Shown here piece after piece: positions 8,542-16,459 of a DNA stretch of 64,000 nt. How positions within the stretch are numbered: position 1 is the first letter of the stretch; every line of letters begins with the position of its first letter. A program made the translations under genes and the position numbers. The DNA is taken from contig NZ_JAQFII010000001.1 of NCBI RefSeq assembly GCF_029504575.1, forward strand, positions 2,206,501 through 2,270,500, in the 5' to 3' direction. Under the pieces are notes generated by a model. It saw only the letters and a program-made list of their open reading frames with translations. It searched no databases and had not been told where the DNA came from. Source of the stretch: Streptomyces sp. SPB162 (GTDB taxonomy: Bacteria; Actinomycetota; Actinomycetes; Streptomycetales; Streptomycetaceae).

Positions 8542-9399
8542 ATGTCTGGTCAGTCGCTCCTCGTTCCCGGCAAGCTCTCCCCGCCGCGCCCGGTACCCCC
8601 CTCGATCCCCCGGCCCGAGTACGTGGGCAAGCCCGCGCCCACTCCGTACACCGGGCCGGAGGTGCAGGACGCCGAAACCGTGGAGAAGATGCGTATCGCG
8701 TCGCAGATCGCCGCGCGGGCCATGGTGGAGGCGGCCAAGCACATCGCTCCGGGGGTGACGACGGACGAGCTGGACCGCGTCGCGCACGAGTACATGTGCG
8801 ACCACCGCGCCTACCCCTCGGACCTCGGCTACCGGGGCTTCCCGAAGTCGCTGTGCGCGTCGATCAACGAGGTCATCTGCCACGGCATCCCGGACTCGAC
8901 CGAGCTGCGCGACGGCGACATCGTCAACCTGGACGTGACGGCGTTCATCCACGGGGTGCACGGCGACACCAACGCCACGTACCTCTGCGGCGACGTCGAC
9001 GAAGAGTCGCGGCTGCTGGTCGAGCGCACCGAGGAGTCGCTGAACCGGGCGATCAAGGCGGTCAAGCCCGGCCGGGCGATCAACGTGATCGGGCGGGTCA
9101 TCGAGTCGTACGCCAAGCGCTTCGGCTACGGGGTGGTCAGGGACTTCACCGGGCACGGCATCAACACGTCGTTCCACTCCGGGCTGATCGTGCCGCACTA
9201 CGACGCCCCGCACGCCACCACCGTGATCAAGCCGGGCATGACGTTCACCATCGAGCCGATGCTCACGCTGGGCACCCACGACTACGAGATCTGGGAGGAC
9301 GGCTGGACGGTGGTCACCAAGGACCGCAAGCGCACCGCCCAGTTCGAGCACACCCTGGTCGTCACCGAAACCGGCGCAGAGGTGCTCACGCTGCCATGA
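8542..9399 (+). CDS. map: Methionine aminopeptidase, type I
   Basis: 285 residues. The five metal ligands of the pita-bread fold are all visible: D131 (NLDVTA), D142 (HGDTN), H205 (TGHGI), E238 (TIEPM) and E269 (QFEHT); the substrate-binding His is H114 (VICHGIP). It removes the N-terminal Met from nascent proteins in the cytosol. The N-terminal extension of about 40 residues, rich in Pro ([15 protein letters not shown]), is common in actinobacterial MetAPs of this size. The gene is monocistronic and followed by a hairpin. Confidence 0.95.
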   Translation: MSGQSLLVPGKLSPPRPVPPSIPRPEYVGKPAPTPYTGPEVQDAETVEKMRIASQIAARAMVEAAKHIAPGVTTDELDRVAHEYMCDHRAYPSDLGYRGFPKSLCASINEVICHGIPDSTELRDGDIVNLDVTAFIHGVHGDTNATYLCGDVDEESRLLVERTEESLNRAIKAVKPGRAINVIGRVIESYAKRFGYGVVRDFTGHGINTSFHSGLIVPHYDAPHATTVIKPGMTFTIEPMLTLGTHDYEIWEDGWTVVTKDRKRTAQFEHTLVVTETGAEVLTLP

Positions 9400-9406
9400 C
9401 CGGCGA

Positions 9407-9428
9407 GGGGCGCGCCGCCACGCGCCCC
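9407..9428 (+). terminator. Hairpin after map
   Basis: A perfect 8-bp stem (GGGGCGCG with CGCGCCCC) and a 6-base loop begin 8 bases after the map stop codon. No T-tract follows. Confidence 0.6.
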
Positions 9429-9500
9429 CGAGTGCGACCGATGAGACCGGAATCACTGGACATCGCAGGACCCCGCGGGTACGACAAAGGCAAGGCTCAG

Positions 9501-9519
9501 ATAAGTTAGGCCAGCCTCA
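9501..9519 (+). promoter_or_regulatory. Iron box (DmdR1/IdeR-like operator)
   Basis: ATAAGTTAGGCCAGCCTCA matches 14 of 19 positions of the actinobacterial iron-regulator consensus TTAGGTTAGGCTAACCTAA, and keeps the central GTTAGGC exactly. It lies 49 bases before the efeO start, directly ahead of the efeO-efeB-efeU operon. Repression under iron sufficiency is the expected outcome. Inferred from sequence match and position. Confidence 0.7.
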
Positions 9520-9567
9520 CCCGGCCGACCCCTATCGTGAGCGTCCCTGAACCGCCTGGAGTCCCGC

Positions 9568-10698
9568 ATGCCCGCAGCCCGTCTCTCCGTCGTCACCGCC
9601 GTCGCGGTCGTCGCGACGCTCGCCGCCGTCAGTGGGTGCTCCAAGAAGACGGACGCGAAGGCGTCCGACGCCGTCCAGGTCACCGCCACCGACGACTCCT
9701 GCAAGGTCTCGCAGACCAGCTTCCCGGCCGGGCACGTGAAGTTCGCGTTCGAGAACAAGGGCTCCAAGGTCAACGAGCTGTACGTCTACGCGCCGGGCGA
9801 CAAGATCGTGACCGAGCGGGAGAACATCGGCCCCGGCACCAAGGCCGACATCTCCGCCGAGCTCAAGGCCGGCGACTACGAGGTCACCTGCAAGCCGGGG
9901 ATGAAGGGCGACGGCCTGCGCACCAAGGTCAGCGTCACCGGCGCCGGCGCGCCGAAGAAGAACGACCCGCGGCTGGACACGGCCGTCGCCGAGTACCGCA
10001 AGTGGGCGCAGAGCGAGGCCGACGCGACGATCCCGAAGGTCAAGGTCTTCACCGACGCGGTCATCAAGGGCGACGTCGAGGGCGCGAAGGCGGCGTTCGC
10101 CCCGTCCCGCACCGGCTGGGAGTCCACCGAGCCGATAGCCGAGTCCTTCGGCGACGTCGATCCGAAGACGGACACCCGCGAGGACGGCCTGGAGCCCGGC
10201 CAGAAGTGGACCGGCTGGCACAAGCTGGAGAAGTCGCTGTGGGCGACGAAGGCGATCTCCGCGGAGGACAAGCAGCTCGCCGCGCAGCTGCTCACCGACC
10301 TCACCGGCTGGCAGAAGCGGGTCGGCACGGCGGAGATCACCCCGACCAGCATGGCCAACGGGGCCAAGGAGCTGCTGGACGAGGTCGCCACCGGCAAGGT
10401 CACCGGTGAGGAGGACCGCTACAGCCACACCGACCTGTCGGACTTCAAGGCCAACGTCGGCGGTGCGCTGAAGGCCTACGAGCTGCTCAAGCCGGTCGCC
10501 TCGCAGAACAACCCCGAGCTGGCCAAGGAACTGGACAAGCAGTTCGCCGCGATCAACACACTGCTCGACACGTACAAGAGCGGTGACACCTTCGTCTCGT
10601 ACGACACCGTGAACGCGGCCCAGCGCAAGGAGCTCTCGGACGGCGTCAACGCGCTGGCCGAGCCGCTCTCCAAGCTCGCCGCGGCCGTCGCGAAGTAA
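9568..10698 (+). CDS. efeO: Iron uptake lipoprotein EfeO
   Basis: 376 residues. A lipoprotein signal (VVATLAAVSGC, lipid attachment at the Cys) is followed by a cupredoxin-like domain (VTATDDSCKVSQTSFPAGHVKF up to about residue 125). An imelysin/M75 peptidase-like helical domain then runs to the end (AVAEYRKWAQSEAD, RTGWESTEPIAESFGDVDPKTDTRED, WTGWHKLEKSLW). The HxxE iron motif of M75 is represented by HKLE. EfeO delivers ferric or ferrous iron at the cell surface to the permease EfeU. It is first in a tight operon, 10 bases before efeB, behind an iron box. Confidence 0.93.
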   Translation: MPAARLSVVTAVAVVATLAAVSGCSKKTDAKASDAVQVTATDDSCKVSQTSFPAGHVKFAFENKGSKVNELYVYAPGDKIVTERENIGPGTKADISAELKAGDYEVTCKPGMKGDGLRTKVSVTGAGAPKKNDPRLDTAVAEYRKWAQSEADATIPKVKVFTDAVIKGDVEGAKAAFAPSRTGWESTEPIAESFGDVDPKTDTREDGLEPGQKWTGWHKLEKSLWATKAISAEDKQLAAQLLTDLTGWQKRVGTAEITPTSMANGAKELLDEVATGKVTGEEDRYSHTDLSDFKANVGGALKAYELLKPVASQNNPELAKELDKQFAAINTLLDTYKSGDTFVSYDTVNAAQRKELSDGVNALAEPLSKLAAAVAK

Positions 10699-10708
10699 CG
10701 GAGTCCCC

Positions 10709-12031
10709 ATGGCTGACGAGAAGATCACCGAAGCGGCACCGTCCCAGCCGGACGTTCCGGACCAGGACGGCACGGCGGGGCGGGCCGGCGGCCCTGTCTC
10801 CCGGCGCGCCGTCATCGGCTGGACCGGCGCCGGCATCGCGCTCGGCGCGGCCGCCGCGGGCGGCGCCGCGGCGGCCGTGCGCACCGGGAGCGACGTGCAG
10901 CCGGCGGGCTCCGCGGCCAACGTCGTCGCCTTCCACGGCGCGAACCAGGCCGGTATCACCACCCCGGTCCAGGACCGGCTGCACTTCGCGGCCTTCGACG
11001 TGAAGACCGAGGACCGCGCCGAACTCGTCGCGCTGCTGAAGGAGTGGACGGCGGCGGCCGCCGCGATGACGGCCGGCAAGCCGGTCGGCGCGGGCGCCGT
11101 CGGCGGCCTGCCCGAGGCGCCGCCGGACGACACCGGCGAGGCGCTCGGCCTGCCGCCCTCCCGGCTGACGATCACCATCGGCTTCGGCCCGACGCTGTTC
11201 GAGAAGGACGGCAAGGACCGCTTCGGCCTCAAGGCCCGGCGTCCCACCGCCCTCGTCGACCTGCCGGCGTTCCCGCACGACAACCTGGACGCGACCCGCA
11301 GCGGCGGCGACCTCTGCGTCCAGGCGTGCGCGGACGACCCGCAGGTCGCCGTGCACGCGATCCGCAACCTGGCCCGCATCGGCTTCGGCAAGGTCGCCGT
11401 GCGCTGGTCGCAGCTGGGCTTCGGCAAGACGTCCTCGACGACGCCGGACGAGCAGACCCCGCGCAACCTGATGGGGTTCAAGGACGGCACGCACAACGTC
11501 GCGGGCAGCGACCGGGCGACGCAGGACGCGCACGTGTGGGCGGCCGCGAAGGACGGCGCCGCCTGGATGGCCGGCGGCTCCTACCTCGTCGCCCGGCGCA
11601 TCCGGATGCACATCGAGACCTGGGACCGCACTCCGCTCCAGGAGCAGGAGGACATCTTCGGGCGGAACAAGGGCGAGGGCGCGCCGGTCGGCAAACAGCG
11701 CGAACACGACACCCCGATCCTCAAGGCGATGCTGCCGACCGCGCACGTCCGCCTGGCGCATCCGGACAGCAACGCCGGCGCGACGATCCTGCGCCGCGGT
11801 TACTCCTTCACGGACGGCACGGACGGCCTGGGCCGGCTCGACGCCGGGCTGTTCTTCCTCGCCTACCAGCGCGATGTGCGCTCCGGCTTCATCCCGGTGC
11901 AGAACCGACTGGCCAGGACCGACGCCCTGAACGAGTACATCCAGCATGTGGGTTCCGCGCACTTCGCCTGCCCCCCGGGCGTGCGCGACGCCTCCGACTG
12001 GTGGGGCCGCGGCCTCTTCGAAGGGAAGTGA
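10709..12031 (+). CDS. efeB: Deferrochelatase/peroxidase EfeB (DyP type)
   Basis: 440 residues. The twin-arginine signal SRRAVIGWTGAGIALGAAAA near residue 31 directs folded, heme-loaded export. The DyP peroxidase hallmark GxxDG is present in LMGFKDGTHN, and the heme-pocket segment RRGYSFTDG is also visible. EfeB is a secreted heme peroxidase that supports iron uptake by the EfeUOB system, either through oxidation or by releasing iron from heme. It ends 6 bases before efeU. Sequence and operon position agree. Confidence 0.93.
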   Translation: MADEKITEAAPSQPDVPDQDGTAGRAGGPVSRRAVIGWTGAGIALGAAAAGGAAAAVRTGSDVQPAGSAANVVAFHGANQAGITTPVQDRLHFAAFDVKTEDRAELVALLKEWTAAAAAMTAGKPVGAGAVGGLPEAPPDDTGEALGLPPSRLTITIGFGPTLFEKDGKDRFGLKARRPTALVDLPAFPHDNLDATRSGGDLCVQACADDPQVAVHAIRNLARIGFGKVAVRWSQLGFGKTSSTTPDEQTPRNLMGFKDGTHNVAGSDRATQDAHVWAAAKDGAAWMAGGSYLVARRIRMHIETWDRTPLQEQEDIFGRNKGEGAPVGKQREHDTPILKAMLPTAHVRLAHPDSNAGATILRRGYSFTDGTDGLGRLDAGLFFLAYQRDVRSGFIPVQNRLARTDALNEYIQHVGSAHFACPPGVRDASDWWGRGLFEGK

Positions 12032-12037
12032 CCGGCC

Positions 12038-13000
12038 GTGATCGGCAACTATCTGATCGGCCTGCGCGAGGGGCTCGAAGCCAGCCTGGTCGTCTGCATC
12101 CTCATCGCGTACCTGGTGAAGTCCGGGCGCCGTGAGGCCCTGCTGCCGATGTGGATCGGCGTGGCCGTGGCCATCGTCGTCAGCGCCTCCTTCGGCGCGC
12201 TGCTGGAGTACGGGTCCTCGTCGCTGGACTTCAAGGCGCAGGAGGCGCTCGGCGGAACGCTGTCGATCCTCTCCGTCGTCCTGGTCACCTGGATGGTCTT
12301 CTGGATGCGGCGCACCGCGCGGCACCTGAAGAAGGAGCTGCACGGCAGGCTCGACGCGGCGCTCGCCATGGGGACCGCCGCGATCGTCGCGACCGCGCTC
12401 CTGGCGGTCGGCCGCGAGGGGCTGGAGACCGCGCTCTTCGTCTGGGCGGCCGTGTCGGCGGCCGGTTCTGAGGACGGGTCGACGCAGCCGCTGATCGGCG
12501 TCGCGCTGGGGCTGCTCACCGCGGTGGTGCTCGGCTGGCTCTTCTACCGGGGCGCCCTGAAGATCAACCTGGCGAAGTTCTTCACCTGGACCGGCGCCAT
12601 GCTGGTCGTCGTCGCGGCGGGCGTGCTCGCCTACGGCGTGCACGACCTCCAGGAGGCCGACTGGCTGCCCGGCCTCGGCTCGGTGGCGTTCGACATCAGC
12701 TCCACGATCCCTCAGGACAGCTGGTACGGGACCGTGTTGAAGGGTGTGCTCAACTTCCAGCCGGATCCCACCGTCGTCCAGGTCACGGTGTGGGCGCTGT
12801 ATCTCGTACCGACCATGGCCTTCTTCCTCGCCCCCGGTAGGGTTGCGCCGACCGCAGCAGCCCCGAAGGAGCCCACGCCGAATGACCCGCCGCAGGTGGT
12901 CCCTGACAGCCGCAGTTCTGCTGCTCACGCTGATGCCGGTGACGGGATGCGTGACCGTGCACGGGGAGCGGGCGTTCGTGCCGGCGGTGACGAAGGCTGA
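12038..13000 (+). CDS. efeU: Iron permease EfeU (FTR1 family)
   Basis: 320 residues from GTG. Seven membrane segments and both FTR1 motifs, REGLE in GLREGLEASLVV and REGLE in VGREGLETALF, are present. These motifs carry iron through the membrane. The core ends near MAFFLAPGR; the last 60 or so residues are Ala/Pro-rich and unlike the family. They overlap the next gene by 119 bases in a different frame, so the tail may be dispensable or the result of a lost stop. Third gene of the iron operon. Confidence 0.9.
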   Translation: MIGNYLIGLREGLEASLVVCILIAYLVKSGRREALLPMWIGVAVAIVVSASFGALLEYGSSSLDFKAQEALGGTLSILSVVLVTWMVFWMRRTARHLKKELHGRLDAALAMGTAAIVATALLAVGREGLETALFVWAAVSAAGSEDGSTQPLIGVALGLLTAVVLGWLFYRGALKINLAKFFTWTGAMLVVVAAGVLAYGVHDLQEADWLPGLGSVAFDISSTIPQDSWYGTVLKGVLNFQPDPTVVQVTVWALYLVPTMAFFLAPGRVAPTAAAPKEPTPNDPPQVVPDSRSSAAHADAGDGMRDRARGAGVRAGGDEG

Positions 13001-13859
13001 GGCCGCCAAGGCCCTCGATCGTTTCACCCGGCTCAACAACGACGCCAAGCGGAGCTACGACCCGGCGGTGCTGGCGAAGGCCGAGACCGGCGCGCTCGGC
13101 GCGATGGACCACGCGACCATGACGGCGCGGCACAAAAACCACCCGGAGGGCAATCCGGCTGCGGTGCCGCTCACGCTCACCGACGCGCACTATCTGATAC
13201 CGGAGCAGCGCGGCTGGCCCAAGTGGTTCGCCGCCGACGCCCTCAGCAACGCCAGCGGCACTTCCCGCTGGCTGCTGCTCTTCCAGCGGTCCGCCGTCGG
13301 CGACCCGTGGAAGGTGTCGTACCTGTCGGTGGTCCCCGCCGACCAGATGCCGACGTTCGTGCTGGACCACGACGGCCACGCCGAGCCGGTTCCGCTGGAC
13401 GACTCGGGGCTGCTGGTCGAGCCCGGCCGGCTCAGCGCCGCGTACACCTCGTACCTGCAGACCGGCACCGCGGCGACGCTGGCCTTCGCCGACGGACCGC
13501 AGACCTCGCAGGTGCGCCGGCAGCGCCGCAAGGACGCGAGCACCTCGGCCGCGGTCACCGAGTACGCCGACCAGCCGGTGGACGCGGGCGAGTTCCCGCC
13601 GGTGGGGCTGCGGACCACGGACGGCGGGGCGGTGGTCTTCTTCGCCTCCCGCCACCAGTCGCGGCTGACCACGCCGGGCAAGCCGCTGAATGTCGACGAC
13701 CCGGAGACCAAGGCGCTGATGACGGGCACGCCGAGGAACTCGGTCACCCTGGTCCGGGTGGCGGAGCAGGCCGTCACGGTCCCGCCGGCGAACGACGCCC
13801 AGGGGAAGGTCGTCTTCCTGAGCCGTCTGCAGAGTCTGGTCTCCGCCAAGGGCGCGTGA
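12882..13859 (+). CDS. Lipoprotein of unknown function
   Basis: 325 residues. The start ATG is preceded by GAAGGAG, and lies inside the 3' end of efeU. A lipoprotein signal peptide MTRRRWSLTAAVLLLTLMPVTGC gives an exported, lipid-anchored product. The mature part (AFVPAVTKAEAAKALDRFTRLNN, NPAAVPLTLTDAHYLIPEQRGWPKWFAADAL, FLDH-like FVLDHDGHAEPVPLDDSG) resembles a conserved actinobacterial extracellular domain of unknown function. Whether it takes part in iron uptake is not shown; it may be co-transcribed with efeU or have its own promoter. Confidence 0.75.
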   Translation: MTRRRWSLTAAVLLLTLMPVTGCVTVHGERAFVPAVTKAEAAKALDRFTRLNNDAKRSYDPAVLAKAETGALGAMDHATMTARHKNHPEGNPAAVPLTLTDAHYLIPEQRGWPKWFAADALSNASGTSRWLLLFQRSAVGDPWKVSYLSVVPADQMPTFVLDHDGHAEPVPLDDSGLLVEPGRLSAAYTSYLQTGTAATLAFADGPQTSQVRRQRRKDASTSAAVTEYADQPVDAGEFPPVGLRTTDGGAVVFFASRHQSRLTTPGKPLNVDDPETKALMTGTPRNSVTLVRVAEQAVTVPPANDAQGKVVFLSRLQSLVSAKGA

Positions 13860-13865
13860 GAACAA

Positions 13866-13888
13866 CGGCCCGGCGCGGAGCCGGGCCG
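13866..13888. terminator. Hairpin between convergent genes
   Basis: A perfect 9-bp stem (CGGCCCGGC with GCCGGGCCG) and 5-base loop lie between the stop of the lipoprotein gene and the stop of the convergent primase-polymerase-like gene. Confidence 0.65.
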
Positions 13889-13891
13889 GCG

Positions 13892-14602
13892 TCAGAGCCG
13901 CCAGCCCACCGTCTCGGGCACGTACTCCACCTGCGCGCAGGCGTCCATGAGGACCTCCAGCAGCGGCAGCGGGTCGGGGAGCGGGCGGTCGGGACCGCGG
14001 TCGGGCAGCCACGTCACGGCGCCGCCGGTCGGCAGCTTGGCGGGCGGTAGCAGGACGTAACTGGCGCGGCAGTGCCAGCGCAGACCGGGGTGCTCGTCGA
14101 CGGTCTCGGGATGGCAGTCCAGCTCGCAGGGCCACCACTCGTCCTCGTCGACGGGGGTACCGCGGGTGGCGGTGAAGAAGAGCAGGCGGTCGTCCCCGTA
14201 GGCGGCGACCGGACCGGCCTCCGCGTCCCCGGCCGCGAGGAGGTCCAGCGCGATGGCGCCCGCGTCGGCCGGCACGTCCAGGACGTCATGGCTGGCGCCG
14301 GTGGCGGAGATGAAGTTCGCGAGCGGCTGGGTGCTCAGCCAGTGGTCGATCTTCTGCGGATCGGTGGTGGCCTGGGTGTGCCAGGCGAACGAGACCGGGT
14401 GCATGCCCGGGGTGGGACAGCCCACGCGGTCGCAGGAGCAGCCGTAGCCGGAGGGGTGCGCGGCCGGTGCGACGGGGAAGCCCGCGGCGGCGGCGGACTG
14501 GATCAGTTCCTCGCGGGCCAGGGCGGGAGCAGATCCGGGATCGCTGTCCGAGCCTGCCGATCGGCGGCGCAGCCACTCGGACAACCTGCTCTTGCCTGCC
14601 AT
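13892..14602 (-). CDS. Small primase-polymerase (Prim-Pol N-terminal domain) protein
   Basis: 236 residues. The start follows GAAGGAG. A Cys cluster GYGCSCDRVGCPTPGMHP and the segment THATD-like TQATTDPQKIDHWLSTQPLANFISATGASHDVLDVPADAG fit the N-terminal fold of bifunctional DNA primase/polymerases, where a conserved Asp-x-Asp-like pair binds metal (here VLDVPADAGAIALDLL). It lacks the helicase part found in plasmid and phage relatives. Streptomycetes carry several such short stand-alone proteins of unclear role. Fold assignment moderate, activity uncertain. Confidence 0.7.
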   Translation of the reverse strand: MAGKSRLSEWLRRRSAGSDSDPGSAPALAREELIQSAAAAGFPVAPAAHPSGYGCSCDRVGCPTPGMHPVSFAWHTQATTDPQKIDHWLSTQPLANFISATGASHDVLDVPADAGAIALDLLAAGDAEAGPVAAYGDDRLLFFTATRGTPVDEDEWWPCELDCHPETVDEHPGLRWHCRASYVLLPPAKLPTGGAVTWLPDRGPDRPLPDPLPLLEVLMDACAQVEYVPETVGWRL

Positions 14603-14803
14603 CGGGCTCCTTCCCTCGCCCCCGCGTCCATGGTCCACGGTACGCGGGTGGTGGGCATCATCCTGCCTCTTGTCCGGAATGAACGCACAGCCGGGGTGGA
14701 AGGACTTGAGCAGCGTTGTTCCCGACAGGCCGTCGGGATCCCCGTGATCCAGGGCTCCCCCGGGTCCTCGGGGATCGCGGCTCGTCCGCAGCAGGAGGTC
14801 CCT

Positions 14804-15457
14804 TTGACGCCGTCCCTTTTCTCCACGGTGATCCGCACCGCCAGCCACGAGCAGCACACCGAGGCGGAGAGCTCGGCCTTCATGAGCGACCTGCTCGGCG
14901 GCCGCCTCGGCGTGGACGCCTACGCCTGCTACACCGAGCAGTTGTGGTTCGTCTACCGGGCTCTGGAAGGCGAGGCACCGGCACTGGCGGGGGACCCGGT
15001 CGCCGGTCCTTTCGTCCGCGCCGAGCTGCTGCGCGTCGCGGCGCTGGAACGCGATCTGGACCATCTGCTCGGCGCGGGGTGGCAGCGACGGTCGGAGCCG
15101 CTACCCGCCACGGCGGCGTACGCCGAACGGGTCATCGAGGTCGCCAGGACGTGGCCCGCCGGGTATGTCGCACATCACTACACCCGCTATCTGGGTGATC
15201 TCTCCGGCGGACAGGTGATCCGCGGCATCGCGGAGCGGACCTGGGGGTTCGAGCGCGAGGGCGACGGGGTCCGGTTCTACGTCTTCGACGGGATCGGCAA
15301 CCCGGCCGCGTTCAAGCGCGAGTACCGCGACCGGCTGGACGCCCTGGCCGTCGACGACCTGGAGAAGCAGCGCGTCGTGGACGAGTGCCGCACCGCCTTC
15401 GCCCTCAACGGCGCCGTCCTCGCGGACCTCGCCGCCGCCCACCCGCTGAGCGCGTAG
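14804..15457 (+). CDS. Heme oxygenase (biliverdin-producing)
   Basis: 217 residues from TTG, chosen because AGGAGGT lies five bases upstream. The proximal heme-ligand His is in SHEQHTEAE near the N-terminus, and the distal-helix motif GDLSGGQVI is intact. The enzyme opens heme to biliverdin, iron and CO in the cytosol. Its location 2 kb from the EfeUOB iron operon suggests a shared theme of iron supply, since EfeB is itself heme-dependent; that link is inference. No iron box was seen upstream. Confidence 0.93.
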   Translation: MTPSLFSTVIRTASHEQHTEAESSAFMSDLLGGRLGVDAYACYTEQLWFVYRALEGEAPALAGDPVAGPFVRAELLRVAALERDLDHLLGAGWQRRSEPLPATAAYAERVIEVARTWPAGYVAHHYTRYLGDLSGGQVIRGIAERTWGFEREGDGVRFYVFDGIGNPAAFKREYRDRLDALAVDDLEKQRVVDECRTAFALNGAVLADLAAAHPLSA

Positions 15458-15627
15458 CCCTTCGCGGCCGATAGGCCGCCGTGTATGAAAACCGCCGCGC
15501 GAACCACCCAATCGGCTCGATGCGTTCCGGCCGCCCAGGGTGGACGATTTGTGCGCGTACGTAACCTCACTGCGGCCACGCGACCCCATCGGCGTTCCAT
15601 CGGAGCCTCACAGACGAGGAGCCCGCA

Positions 15628-16446
15628 TTGCGCACAGTCCGAACCGCCACACCCCGGCGGTACCTGATGTGCCCGCCCGAGCACTTCCGGGTGACCTACT
15701 CCATCAACCCGTGGATGGACCCGGCCAAGCCGGTCGACCCCGTACTCGCGCTCTTCCAGTGGGAGGAACTGCGGGACCTCTACCGCTCCCTCGGCCACAC
15801 CGTCGAGGTCCTCGCCCCGGTGGCCGGCCTGCCCGACATGGTCTTCGCCGCCAACGGCGCCACCGTCGTGGACGGCCGGGTGCTCGGCGCCCGGTTCTTC
15901 AACGCGGAGCGGACCGACGAGGCGCCGGCGCACCTGGCGTGGTTCCGCCGCAACGGGTTCACCGAGGTGCGCGAGCCGCAGCACATCAACGAGGCCGAGG
16001 GCGACTTCGCCGTCACCTCGCAGTGGATCCTGGCCGGTATGGGCTTCCGCAGCAGCCCCCTCTCGCACTCGGAGGCCCAGGAGTTCTTCGGCCGGCCGGT
16101 CATCGGACTGGAACTGACCGACCCCCGCTACTACCACCTCGACACCGCGTTCGCCGTTCTCGACGACACGGCGGGCGAGGTCATGTACTTCCCGGACGCG
16201 TTCTCGCCCGGCAGCCGCAAGGTGCTGGCCAGGCTCTTCCCCGACGCCCTGCTGGCGACCGCCGAGGACGCCGCCGCACTCGGGCTGAACGCCGTCAGCG
16301 ACGGACACCACGTGGTCCTGCCGCGCGGTGCCACCGGGCTCTTCGCACCGCTGCGCGAGCGCGGTTTCGAACCGGTCGCGGCCGACCTGTCAGAGCTGCA
16401 CAAGGCGGGCGGCAGCGTGAAGTGCTGCACCCAGGAGCTGCGGTAG
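15628..16446 (+). CDS. ddaH: Dimethylargininase (DDAH)
   Basis: 272 residues from TTG with GAGGAG upstream. Amidinotransferase-fold motifs are present: DMVFAANGA, EGDF (E124, D126), the active His in YYHLDT (H160), and the nucleophile in GGSVKCCT (C266, by alignment to the KCxT pattern). The enzyme hydrolyses N-omega,N-omega-dimethylarginine, and in bacteria some relatives act on other arginine derivatives. It is followed 13 bases later by an oxidoreductase gene on the same strand. Confidence 0.9.
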   Translation: MRTVRTATPRRYLMCPPEHFRVTYSINPWMDPAKPVDPVLALFQWEELRDLYRSLGHTVEVLAPVAGLPDMVFAANGATVVDGRVLGARFFNAERTDEAPAHLAWFRRNGFTEVREPQHINEAEGDFAVTSQWILAGMGFRSSPLSHSEAQEFFGRPVIGLELTDPRYYHLDTAFAVLDDTAGEVMYFPDAFSPGSRKVLARLFPDALLATAEDAAALGLNAVSDGHHVVLPRGATGLFAPLRERGFEPVAADLSELHKAGGSVKCCTQELR

Positions 16447-16459
16447 CTACCGTGCCTGC

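Noticed and set aside
13892..14602. Integrated plasmid or phage marked by the primase-polymerase-like gene
   Set aside because: No integrase, attachment site, replication or phage genes are near, and base composition matches the surroundings.
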